Positions 16,658 to 22,309 of a stretch of DNA of 22,309 nucleotides are shown here, one piece after another. Each line of letters begins with the position of its first letter. Positions within the stretch are counted from its first letter, which is position 1. The stretch is from NCBI GenBank assembly GCA_934661135.1, contig CAKUJA010000034.1, positions 1-22,309 on the forward strand, in the 5' to 3' direction. The notes under the pieces were generated by a model that was not told the DNA's origin, did no database searches, and saw only the letters and a list, made by a program, of their open reading frames with translations. This DNA comes from an uncultured Oscillospiraceae bacterium (GTDB lineage Bacteria > Bacillota > Clostridia > Oscillospirales > Oscillospiraceae). The position numbers were made by a program, and so were the translations under genes.

Positions 16658-17740
16658 TCAAGGACGGAGTACGGTGAACAGCCAGCGCAACGGAAGCGTC
16701 TCCCGCGCAAATGCGCGCTGCAACAGCAGCAGATTGTCCTCGGAGTGTTCCACTTCCTTGCAATAGAGACTGACCACCGGCTGCAAGGCGGCGGCGTCCG
16801 CCGCGTCCTCCAGACCGCAGAGATAGCGGAGCGCAAGCACATGGAACACGCAGCACTCGACGCGCGGCAAAAGCTGTCTGTCGTTGACGGCCTTCAGGAA
16901 ATAGCGGAACAGAAAGTAGACCAGCAGATTTTCCGCCTGCGCGGGGAAGCACTCGTCGAAGTCTCCGCGCGGCTCGGTACGAATGGCGCGGCCAAGCAGA
17001 GCCGGGAAACGCGCAGTCAGGTGTTCCATGTTTTGCAGCACCGCCCAGCCGGGGTAAAACGCGCCCTCCGGCCGCATCAGGCGGCGGAGCCGGAGCCGCT
17101 GGCGGCGGCAGAGCGTCAGGTCGGCAAACTGCATACTGGCCGCCTCCGCCCAGTCCCAGCGTGTTGCGTCCAGTGCTCGCTGCACCCGCGCGGCAAACAG
17201 CAGCAGAAGGCCCATTCGCTCCGAGAGCGGCAGCGCGCGGTTCTGTGCAAGGGTAAACGCCGTCTCGCGGGCGAGCAGGAGCGTCAGATAGAGGTCAGGA
17301 TCGAGGTCATTCGGGGAGATCGGCTCGTCCGTCTGCGTCTCTACGCGCCGCAGCGGTTCCTCCCGTGTCAGCAGGCGCAGCGCGGCAGCAGGGCAGGAGA
17401 GCGCCAGCGTCAGCTCTTGTGTCGCGCCGTACTCCTCCAGAAAGCGCGGGTGCGTCCGGCAAGTCCGGCAGAGCGCCTCCTCGCCGAAGGCGCACTGGAT
17501 CGGGCAGAGACCGTCCTCGCGCAGCAGCGCGCAGTGGCCGTCCTCCAGGCGGAACATTGTGCCGTCCGCACCGGTGATGAGCGCGGCGCGCACCTGCTCG
17601 CCAAGCACACCGGGCATTGCGGCGTAGCGGCGGATGCTGTCGTCGTCGAGCAGAATCTCCCAGTCCTTGCAGCACGTGTCCGGGCACTGCCCGGCAAGAC
17701 AGGAAAATCCTCTGGTATAGTCAAGCGTCACTTGCTTCAT
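16658..17740 (-). CDS. FliB-family cysteine-rich protein (flagellin lysine-N-methylase-like)
   Basis: A 360-residue protein of the family usually annotated as flagellin lysine-N-methylase (FliB). The family feature is an N-terminal cysteine array: FSCLAGQCPDTCCKDWEI (Cys ~14, 19, 23, 24), GHC and GLCP near 70-80, LCRTCRTHPRF near 92, and LSCP near 116. The array presumably binds a metal or Fe-S cluster, as in related CxxCxxCC proteins. The remainder is helical, ending with a VEHSEDN block. Start ATG 17740 is preferred, with GAGGA 7 nt upstream; a GTG lies one codon earlier. No flagellar gene is in this window, so the substrate may be another protein. It is divergent from the PAP2 gene, with a possible TATAAA -10 near 17780. 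Confidence 0.75.
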   Translation of the reverse strand: MKQVTLDYTRGFSCLAGQCPDTCCKDWEILLDDDSIRRYAAMPGVLGEQVRAALITGADGTMFRLEDGHCALLREDGLCPIQCAFGEEALCRTCRTHPRFLEEYGATQELTLALSCPAAALRLLTREEPLRRVETQTDEPISPNDLDPDLYLTLLLARETAFTLAQNRALPLSERMGLLLLFAARVQRALDATRWDWAEAASMQFADLTLCRRQRLRLRRLMRPEGAFYPGWAVLQNMEHLTARFPALLGRAIRTEPRGDFDECFPAQAENLLVYFLFRYFLKAVNDRQLLPRVECCVFHVLALRYLCGLEDAADAAALQPVVSLYCKEVEHSEDNLLLLQRAFARETLPLRWLFTVLRP

Positions 17741-17794
17741 CACAGTTTCCTCGTTTCTGCTGGAAAATTCATCTTAATTTTATAGAAAATCAAG

Positions 17795-17823
17795 TTGCGA
17801 AGTATGGGGGATTATGGTATACT
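17795..17823 (+). promoter_or_regulatory. Promoter of the PAP2 gene
   Basis: TTGCGA (17795-17800), a 17-nt spacer, then TATACT (17818-17823) with TGG directly before it (extended -10). The expected leader is about 30 nt. Confidence 0.75.
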
Positions 17824-17861
17824 AGCCGGGCACAAAAAATGTCGAAACCGGAGAGAAATCC

Positions 17862-18785
17862 ATGAAAAAACTGAAACAGACGTATTTACGCAGCACGCGC
17901 ATCGTCGGCGCGGCCTTGCTGCTTCTGATGATAATCGGCTCGATCTGGGATCTGCCGATCTCAAAATTCCTATATCCAGGCCGAGAGAGCAGCTTCGGCC
18001 AGTTCTTTGCGGCCTTTGGCGAGCTTCCGGCCTTTCTCGCGATGACGAGTGCAGGCGTACTGCTGTTTGTCAACCGCGCTCGGCTGCGCAAAAGCTGGAA
18101 TGTGCTGTTTGTCGCGGCGTCTGCGGCGCTGGTGCTCGGCGGTCTGGGTCTGTCGATCCATGAAGCGACCGATAATGTTCCGGCCTTGCCGCTCTGGGTG
18201 GCTGCGCTGGTCACGGTCTTTACGGCGGCGCTGTGCGCGGTACTGCTGCTGATCCTGACAGATGGCTGCCAGATGAAAACGCTGCTGCGCTTCATCTGTG
18301 TGCTGGCGTTTGTGTCAATCGGCACGATGCTGCTTATCAATGTCATTAAAATCCCGTGGGGGCGGCCGCGGATGCGCCTGTTGGTCGAGACCGGCAACGA
18401 GAGCTACTTTATGCCGTGGTGGAAGCTCGGCATCAGCCTGAAAAGCAAGCTCGTGGCTGATGGTGTCAGCTCCGACGAATTCCGTTCGTTTCCGTCTGGA
18501 CATACCGGCTGCGCGGCTTGCGCCATGCTGACGATTTTGCTGCCGACACTCGGCAAGCGGCTGCGCGGCAAAGAGCGGCTCTGCCTTTGCATCGGCCTTG
18601 CCTGGACGCTGATTGTGGCGGTGTCCCGCCTGATGATGGGCGCGCATTTCCTGACGGATGTGACGGCGGCCACGCTGCTGACGCTGGGCGTCAGCATCCT
18701 CGGCATCTGGCTGTTCTACTTCAACGGCGCCTTCTTCCGCAGAGTTTGGAATCTTGTCGCGGAAAAAGGACAGGATGCAGAATGA
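17862..18785 (+). CDS. PAP2-superfamily membrane phosphatase
   Basis: A 307-residue integral membrane protein with about six helices and the three-part PAP2 active site: KIPWGRPR (~168, K-x6-RP motif), SFPSGHT (~210, with the catalytic-site His) and SRLMMGAHFLTDV (~253, SR-x5-H-x3-D). Relatives dephosphorylate phosphatidic acid, phosphatidylglycerol phosphate or undecaprenyl pyrophosphate at the membrane face; which one applies cannot be decided here. The region between motifs one and two (~170-205, containing FMPWWKLGISLKSKL) is longer than minimal and may shape substrate entry. Start ATG 17862 has GGAGAG 6-7 nt upstream and a strong promoter. It converges on plsC, whose product makes phosphatidic acid, so a phospholipid role is attractive but unproven. 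Confidence 0.88.
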   Translation: MKKLKQTYLRSTRIVGAALLLLMIIGSIWDLPISKFLYPGRESSFGQFFAAFGELPAFLAMTSAGVLLFVNRARLRKSWNVLFVAASAALVLGGLGLSIHEATDNVPALPLWVAALVTVFTAALCAVLLLILTDGCQMKTLLRFICVLAFVSIGTMLLINVIKIPWGRPRMRLLVETGNESYFMPWWKLGISLKSKLVADGVSSDEFRSFPSGHTGCAACAMLTILLPTLGKRLRGKERLCLCIGLAWTLIVAVSRLMMGAHFLTDVTAATLLTLGVSILGIWLFYFNGAFFRRVWNLVAEKGQDAE

Positions 18786-18796
18786 ATTGTGAGATA

Positions 18797-18959
18797 AGAG
18801 ACTGTCAAAAAACGCTGGAATGCAGTTTTGCAATAGAGTCGCAGGGAAAACGTGAAGGGGGCAAAGCGTCCCCTTCGCGTTCAATCAAGCAGTTTTTCAA
18901 ACTTGATCAGTTTGAAAACTGGACGGGCAGCGGGGCGAAAAGACTTTTTCGACACGCTG
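18797..18959. other. Hairpin-rich intergenic segment between the PAP2 gene and plsC
   Basis: No coding frame is convincing here. Three inverted repeats follow in order. At 18850-18880 an 11-bp stem (GAAGGGG core) has a 9-nt loop and one G-T pair. At 18890-18921 about 13 pairs (AGTTTGAAAACTG type) have one bulged base. At 18936-18951 a 6-bp stem (CGAAAA/TTTTCG) carries T residues. The ends share an inverted TGTC(A/G)AAAAA element: GACTGTCAAAAAACGCT at 18800-18816, and on the reverse strand GTGTCGAAAAAGTC at the right edge. It may be a small non-autonomous element or a structured transcript end. Confidence 0.45.
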
Positions 18960-18991
18960 AAAAATCGGAAGCCTTGGCTTCCGATTTTTTT
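18960..18991. terminator. Bidirectional terminator between the PAP2 gene and plsC
   Basis: A perfect 14-bp inverted repeat (AAAAATCGGAAGCC and its complement) with a 2-nt centre. A-rich and T-rich flanks give a U-tract in both directions. On the minus strand it begins within the plsC stop codon. Confidence 0.85.
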
Positions 18992-19820
18992 ATGCGATTG
19001 CGGCTTTTCGTTCCTGCAGGCCGTGCAGCAGAATGGCGTGTACCTCGTCGCCGATTTCGGCGGTGTGCAGCTCGGCAAAGGCGTCGGGTGCGACAACGTC
19101 CAGCACATCGAGATAGACGTCGGTGCGCCGGCGGAACATATTGTCACGGATGGCGCGGGAGTTGACCAGCGAGCAGACCACAATGGGAACCTGCGTTTTC
19201 TGCGCAATTTTAAACGCGCCGTTGCGGAACGGGAGCAGCTCGGCCTCCGTGCGGTTTGTGCCGCCCTCCGGGAAAACGGCGATCGAAGCCTTGTCCTCGC
19301 GGATGAACTGGATAGCCTTCAAAATCGCCTTCAGCGCTTCGCGGTCGTTGTCGCGGTCGAGCGGCAGGCAGAGCACCTTGCGCATGATCGGTGCGACGGC
19401 GAAGATGGAAAACAGCTCCTTTTTCGCGAGGAACGCAAGCTCCGCCTGCGGCATGACGGCGTAGAAGATCAGCGGGTCAAAGGCAAACGCATGGTTGCAC
19501 ACCAGCATAAAGCGGCCGGTGCGCGGCAGCTTTTCCAGGCCGGCCGTGTGGATGCGGACGCCGCCGAGCCGGAGCGCAATCCGGCAAAACTGCGTGAGCA
19601 TGAAGCGGAAATAGGCGCTTGGCTTCTCGCAGAGCTTTTTCGGGTTGACGAACAGCGTCGACACAATCAATACGATCAAAAAAAGAAGAATCTCCGCGGC
19701 CAGAAGTCCAACAAGGAGCAATGGGAGCTGCCACAGACACGCCGGAGAAGAAAACTGATTGATCGCATATTCGATTCCCGCCGCGCCCAATAGACCGACG
19801 GCCAGCCAGATGTATACCAA
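18990..19820 (-). CDS. plsC: 1-acyl-sn-glycerol-3-phosphate acyltransferase
   Basis: The enzyme acylates lysophosphatidic acid to phosphatidic acid at the inner face of the membrane. The 276-residue protein has two N-terminal hydrophobic segments (~1-25 and ~30-57). The acyltransferase motifs follow: NHAFAFDP (~109, the catalytic H-x4-D), LPLDRDNDREAL (~153), FPEGGTNRT (~185, FPEGT-type with an extra Gly) and VPIVVCSLVNS (~212). The start is uncertain. The frame begins with TTG at 19820 (MVYIWLAVG...), upstream in-frame sequence has no ATG or GTG before a stop, and the nearest Shine-Dalgarno-like GGGAAAG lies about 13 nt away. Starting lower would remove the first membrane segment. About 270 residues is longer than the ~240 of a minimal PlsC because of that extra N-terminal segment. 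Confidence 0.88.
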   Translation of the reverse strand: MVYIWLAVGLLGAAGIEYAINQFSSPACLWQLPLLLVGLLAAEILLFLIVLIVSTLFVNPKKLCEKPSAYFRFMLTQFCRIALRLGGVRIHTAGLEKLPRTGRFMLVCNHAFAFDPLIFYAVMPQAELAFLAKKELFSIFAVAPIMRKVLCLPLDRDNDREALKAILKAIQFIREDKASIAVFPEGGTNRTEAELLPFRNGAFKIAQKTQVPIVVCSLVNSRAIRDNMFRRRTDVYLDVLDVVAPDAFAELHTAEIGDEVHAILLHGLQERKAAIA

Positions 19821-19864
19821 ACCTGTTCGCCAACTTTCCCGAATTCTGAAGAAATTTCTTAAAG

Positions 19865-19884
19865 ATTATACCCTGAACATTATA
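19865..19884 (-). promoter_or_regulatory. Tandem -10 elements upstream of plsC
   Basis: Two perfect TATAAT hexamers on the minus strand (19884-19879 and 19870-19865) lie 8 nt apart, 45-60 nt before the TTG start. Neither has a good -35 at standard spacing (CTTTCT is the best for the first), so the assignment is tentative. Confidence 0.4.
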
Positions 19885-19959
19885 CCGGGATTTGACGGGA
19901 AAGAAAGATTGGATTTCATTTTTAACAGAAAATTTACAAATAGTGCAGTTATGCACGGC

Positions 19960-20841
19960 TCAGCTCCGGCGCTGCGCCGGCAGCTCGCTGACGATAGCTG
20001 CGCCGAGGATGCAGACCGCGCCGATGATTTCATAGCTGTGCAGCGGCTCGTGCAGCACGAGCGCCGAGAGCAGCACGGCTGTCACCGGGTCGAGATAGCT
20101 GAGGATGGCAAGCGTCTGCGCGGGAAGCGTCTGCATTGAGCCGAAATAAAGGCTGTATGCAAAGCCGGTGTGTATAATGCCGAGCACCAGCAGCAGTCCG
20201 ATCTGCTGCGCGCTGATCGTCAGTGCGGGCAGATCCTCGGTCAGCAGACAGTAGGGGAGCAGCACGAACGTCGCAATGAGAAGCTGCGCGGCGGTGCGGT
20301 CGTAGGCGGAGATGTCCCGCAGCGTCTTGTTGCTCAGGACGATGATGCCGTATAGAACTGCGGTCAGCAGTCCGAGCAGAATGCCCGTCGCGCTGCTGCC
20401 GGTCGGCAGGCCGCTCGCCGTGACGCCGGAGACAAACACCATGCCAACCAGCGCGACAAGCACACAGACAATCTTCCGCAGCGTCAGCCGTTCGTGCAGG
20501 AAGATTGCCGCACCGGTCACGATAATCACCGGGTTCATGTAGGTGCAGAGCGTTGCGACGGCCACCGTGGTATAGCGGTAGGCCTCAAACATAGCGACCC
20601 AGTTGAACCCCAGCAGGGCGCCGGCGAGGAGCAGCGGCTTCCAGTTGCGGCGGATTGCGGCAAAGCCGGGCGGCTGCCGCTTGATTGCCATAAGCAGCAG
20701 CAAAAAGAGCGTGCCGATGCCGCTGCGCGCAAGCGCAATCAAGCTGGACGGCAGCGCAACCAGCCGCACAAATACGCCCAGTGTGCCGTAAATCAAAATT
20801 GCCGCTAAAAACGACACCTTCGCCCGTGTCATTGTAGTCAT
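19960..20841 (-). CDS. EamA/DMT-superfamily transporter
   Basis: A 293-residue inner-membrane protein with two homologous five-helix EamA halves (about residues 5-140 and 155-288). The recognisable half-ends are NPVIIVTGAAIFLHERLTLR (~95) and LDPVTAVLLSALVLHEPLHS (~250). Family members export or import amino acids, nucleosides and other small metabolites; the substrate is not apparent. Start ATG 20841 is chosen because GAGGTG lies 5 nt upstream; the frame continues to 20967 with unlikely polar, arginine-rich sequence. A second ATG three codons in is too far from the ribosome site. A weak hairpin (GTGCA/TGCAC) past the stop, followed by T-rich sequence, may be its terminator. It may be co-transcribed with the small ORF upstream. 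Confidence 0.9.
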   Translation of the reverse strand: MTTMTRAKVSFLAAILIYGTLGVFVRLVALPSSLIALARSGIGTLFLLLLMAIKRQPPGFAAIRRNWKPLLLAGALLGFNWVAMFEAYRYTTVAVATLCTYMNPVIIVTGAAIFLHERLTLRKIVCVLVALVGMVFVSGVTASGLPTGSSATGILLGLLTAVLYGIIVLSNKTLRDISAYDRTAAQLLIATFVLLPYCLLTEDLPALTISAQQIGLLLVLGIIHTGFAYSLYFGSMQTLPAQTLAILSYLDPVTAVLLSALVLHEPLHSYEIIGAVCILGAAIVSELPAQRRS

Positions 20842-20976
20842 AGAATCACCTCGGGGATTATGCTGGAATGGAACCTCCGCCGGACGGATTCGGCGGGGGT
20901 GAAAGAGTCTTTGCTGCGATACGTCTTTCAAGTGCCGGCAGTTACGGTTTCGCGCAGTATTTCGCAATGGTTTTGC
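20842..20976 (-). other. Leader region of the DMT transporter gene
   Basis: 135 nt without a gene. One hairpin lies at about 20873-20897 (CCTCCGCCG with CGGCGGGGG, one wobble pair), some 30 nt before the ribosome site. A possible weak promoter (TTGCGA, 17 nt, TAACTG) precedes it. I recognise no riboswitch class here. Confidence 0.35.
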
Positions 20977-21165
20977 TTAGGGTGCGTCTGGAGTTTTCAG
21001 ATACACCCTAGCGAGCTGTAACGCAAGTCCATAGATGAAGCGTGCCTCAACGTATTCCGTTTCGCAGTGCATCGCCGTTGCCAGCAGGTTAAAACAGCCG
21101 GTCAGCTTCTTGGAAAATGGGATGCTCTGATAATTCATTACAACGGGTTCTGTAATGTCAATCAT
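20977..21165 (-). CDS. Possible small protein, 62 codons, unrecognised
   Basis: The frame MIDITEPVVMNYQSIPF... to LARVYLKTPDAP has normal amino-acid composition. It has an amphipathic helical C-terminal half with a CxxE pattern (HCETEYVEARF). A good promoter lies 54-82 nt upstream. No Shine-Dalgarno sequence is evident before ATG 21165 or before the inner ATG at residue 10. The frame also stays open upstream for about 20 plausible codons (GFSNNDPAYTW), so it could be the C-terminal remnant of a longer gene. I do not recognise the family. Confidence 0.4.
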   Translation of the reverse strand: MIDITEPVVMNYQSIPFSKKLTGCFNLLATAMHCETEYVEARFIYGLALQLARVYLKTPDAP

Positions 21166-21218
21166 CCAAGTATACGCAGGATCGTTATTGGAAAAACCGA
21201 AAAAACTTTCAAGAAAAT

Positions 21219-21247
21219 ATTATATAGGAAACAAGCAAATGATTCAA
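21219..21247 (-). promoter_or_regulatory. Promoter upstream of the 62-codon ORF
   Basis: On the minus strand TTGAAT (21247-21242), a 17-nt spacer, then TATAAT (21224-21219). Transcription would begin near 21212 and run through the small ORF towards the DMT transporter. Confidence 0.65.
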
Positions 21248-21266
21248 GGAAAAAAGGAAAGGTGAA

Positions 21267-21310
21267 TTTGTGATAACCCAAAATGAATTTTGCTGTCCGC
21301 TGACAGGGTT
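21267..21310 (-). other. Compound hairpin after the 189-residue ORF
   Basis: Just past the stop, AACCC pairs with GGGTT around two inner stems (CTGTC/GACAG and CAAAAT/ATTTTG), forming a small three-way structure. There is no T-run, so it is at best a weak terminator. Confidence 0.3.
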
Positions 21311-21880
21311 CTATTCTGCAAGTTCGATTTCCTGCATTTGCTGAATCAATTCATTCACCCGCCGATACACAAAATTTCGTCCTTGTCCGGCGCCGCAGTC
21401 GGAGTGCTCACATACATTCATCAGGTACGCGCGATTCACGGTTTTGCTGAATGTATTTTTGAATTGCTGAGGATATTTCTGCAAAAGCATCTTGTCATAT
21501 TCCGGAATATCTCCGACGACATCTAATGCGTAGTATTCAATGCTGGGATCGAACATATGCGCAAAGGCTTGTTCCGTGCACTGGTTTCTCAGCAGACGCT
21601 CCTTGTCCCAAGGATAAACCAAGTCATCCGCGGGATGATCGGAGAATGTGATGTAAGTTAGAATCGTCGTGCTTCGGTGGCAGCGGTAACATTCCTTCGT
21701 CAAAGCGTACACCCGAAAGGGCAGAGAACTTGCATTCTCATTGTGGATTTTAATGTTAGCAGAAAAATATCCATATTCTTTTCCACCCTCGGTAAAGGTA
21801 ATGTATGTTTTCGTTCCGTCCACGCGGAAAGAAAATGCGGTCTTAACTTCGCCTGTTTTCAGATTTGTGAAAGTAATCAT
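21311..21880 (-). CDS. Unrecognised protein with paired Cys motifs (putative zinc site)
   Basis: A 189-residue soluble protein. Start ATG 21880 (MITFTNLKTGEVKTAF) is chosen because GGAG lies 9-10 nt upstream and because the longer frame to 21994 begins inside the promoter. Residues ~1-45 are beta-rich. CYRCHRST lies at ~69 and NVCEHSDCGAGQGRNFVYRR at ~156. The first resembles a zinc knuckle, and the second resembles the CPHCGAxQG-type partner motif seen in small zinc-ribbon proteins, which suggests that four cysteines hold one zinc across the chain. The middle contains a conserved-looking DPSIEYYALDVVGDIPEYD block. I know no function. It has its own promoter and lower GC than the genes to the left, as does the rest of the right-hand end. 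Confidence 0.75.
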   Translation of the reverse strand: MITFTNLKTGEVKTAFSFRVDGTKTYITFTEGGKEYGYFSANIKIHNENASSLPFRVYALTKECYRCHRSTTILTYITFSDHPADDLVYPWDKERLLRNQCTEQAFAHMFDPSIEYYALDVVGDIPEYDKMLLQKYPQQFKNTFSKTVNRAYLMNVCEHSDCGAGQGRNFVYRRVNELIQQMQEIELAE

Positions 21881-21959
21881 ATATCCAATACTCCTATCAC
21901 GTGAGATCAGTTTGACAAAACGACCATTCTTTTGCGAAAGATAATTCCTTGCTGAATTC

Positions 21960-21988
21960 ATTATATCATAATGATGCAGGATTGTCAG
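21960..21988 (-). promoter_or_regulatory. Promoter of the putative zinc-site protein
   Basis: On the minus strand CTGACA (21988-21983), a 17-nt spacer, then TATAAT (21965-21960). It gives a leader of about 70 nt and shows that in-frame start codons at 21994 and 21961 are not used. Confidence 0.75.
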
Positions 21989-22085
21989 ATACACCCTGGT
22001 AACCGATGATTGATTCAGCGGTTACTATAATGGTGTTTGTTAGAAATCTGTTAGAAAGGAATGCTCCGAAATCTGCTGAACAGGT

Positions 22086-22130
22086 CAAAAAATAAAAAAG
22101 AAAGCTTGAAATCAAATGATTTCAAGCTTT
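22086..22130 (-). terminator. Terminator downstream of the tRNA-Pro fragment
   Basis: A perfect 14-bp stem (AAAGCTTGAAATCA / TGATTTCAAGCTTT) with a 2-nt centre, followed on the minus strand by CTTTTTTATTTTTTG. It lies just past the CCA end of the tRNA sequence, as expected for the original end of that tRNA transcript. Confidence 0.85.
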
Positions 22131-22136
22131 TCAAAT

Positions 22137-22184
22137 TGGTCCGAGTGACTGGATTCGAACCAGCGGCCTCTTGAACCCCATTCA
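22137..22184 (-). tRNA. Truncated tRNA-Pro (GGG): 3' half only
   Basis: On the minus strand the sequence runs through the anticodon loop ATGGGGT (anticodon GGG followed by G37, typical of proline tRNAs), anticodon stem TCAAG, variable loop AGGCC, T-arm GCTGG-TTCGAAT-CCAGT, acceptor strand CACTCGG, discriminator A and encoded CCA. Upstream only TGA of the expected 5' anticodon stem remains. The D-arm and the complementary acceptor strand (CCGAGTG) are absent and replaced by unrelated sequence. It cannot make a tRNA. Retention of exactly the 3' half plus the terminator is the usual scar at one end of an element integrated in a tRNA gene. Confidence 0.85.
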
Positions 22185-22309
22185 TTCAGGACGTGTTGAT
22201 TTTACAATAGAAATTTTGTTGTATCTGCAATAGATGTGCAATTCATATTTCTGCGCGACGGTGGCTGTTGGACTACGGAGCGTTTCAAGGACGGCGGCGA
22301 TGGCATTTC
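22182..22309 (-). CDS. Partial C-terminus of an unknown protein ending at the tRNA junction
   Basis: An open frame enters from the right edge and gives 41 residues (NAIAAVLETLRSPTATVAQK, then a YELHIYCRY-type strand, ending STRPE). Its TGA stop uses the last three bases shared with the tRNA fragment. Composition looks coding: a helix followed by a basic beta-strand tail. A competing plus-strand frame across the last ~65 bases (FLRDGGCWTTERFKDGG) has no good start. Its position at the junction suggests a gene carried by an integrated element, possibly the recombinase, but no catalytic motif is visible and I make no family call. Confidence 0.45.
   Translation of the reverse strand, partial: NAIAAVLETLRSPTATVAQKYELHIYCRYNKISIVKSTRPE

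Noticed and set aside
16745..17785. Plus-strand 346-codon frame opposite the FliB-type gene.
   Set aside because: No recognisable domain and no ribosome site; the opposite frame carries the conserved cysteine array.
20842..20967. N-terminal extension of the DMT transporter.
   Set aside because: Polar arginine- and histidine-rich sequence before the first helix; GAGGTG lies directly upstream of the ATG at 20841.
20842..20976. Riboswitch or T-box upstream of the transporter.
   Set aside because: Only one simple hairpin is visible; no conserved T-box sequence or known aptamer core could be recognised.
22182..22309. Naming the partial frame an integrase.
   Set aside because: Only 41 C-terminal residues are visible and no catalytic motif is present; location alone is not enough.

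Overview
The window looks like a chromosomal segment of a gut-type member of the Clostridia, most likely the Oscillospiraceae and relatives. The reasons are a fairly high GC content by eye, very large InlB-repeat/YDG/MBG surface proteins paired with SLH-domain proteins, BspA-like leucine-rich SLH proteins, a FliB-type cysteine-rich protein, and the CCTTCCCC-type inverted-repeat elements between genes. This placement is inference from gene families; no marker gene settles it.

Layout. Positions 2-8752 (+) hold a cell-surface pair: a giant, 5'-truncated secreted protein made of InlB B-repeats, Ig-like and YDG/MBG-like modules, then a small protein with its own signal peptide and three SLH modules. 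A strong hairpin lies between them and a terminator follows. Positions 8802-9691 (+) hold trmB, with a clear promoter overlapping the preceding terminator, coupled to a 43-codon micro-gene that carries the GGADGPT motif of Na+-translocating decarboxylase beta subunits plus one membrane helix. Positions 9582-10086 contain an exact partial duplication of that micro-gene around a MITE-like inverted-repeat element, ending in a bidirectional terminator. Positions 10095-12253 (-) hold a leucine-rich-repeat/SLH surface protein with a two-palindrome leader. Positions 12318-16599 (-) hold a marR-ABC-ABC operon encoding a self-regulated heterodimeric exporter with one degenerate ATP site; a 37-bp near-palindrome sits at the marR promoter.

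Positions 16658-17740 (-) encode a FliB-family cysteine-rich protein, divergent from a PAP2 membrane phosphatase (17862-18785, +). The PAP2 gene converges on plsC (18990-19820, -) across about 160 bp of hairpin-rich sequence and a shared terminator. An EamA/DMT transporter (19960-20841, -), a possible 62-codon ORF with a good promoter, and an unrecognised putative zinc-site protein (21311-21880, -) follow. The right edge holds the 3' half of a tRNA-Pro(GGG) gene with its terminator. At the anticodon stem it is fused to a partial reading frame that runs off the window, which is the arrangement left by an element integrating into a tRNA 3' end.

Most of the window is ordinary accessory cell-envelope biology: surface proteins, an exporter and phospholipid enzymes. 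The least ordinary pieces are the GGADGPT micro-gene and its broken duplicate, the MITE-like element between them, the tRNA-Pro integration scar, and the hairpin-rich spacer between the PAP2 and plsC genes.
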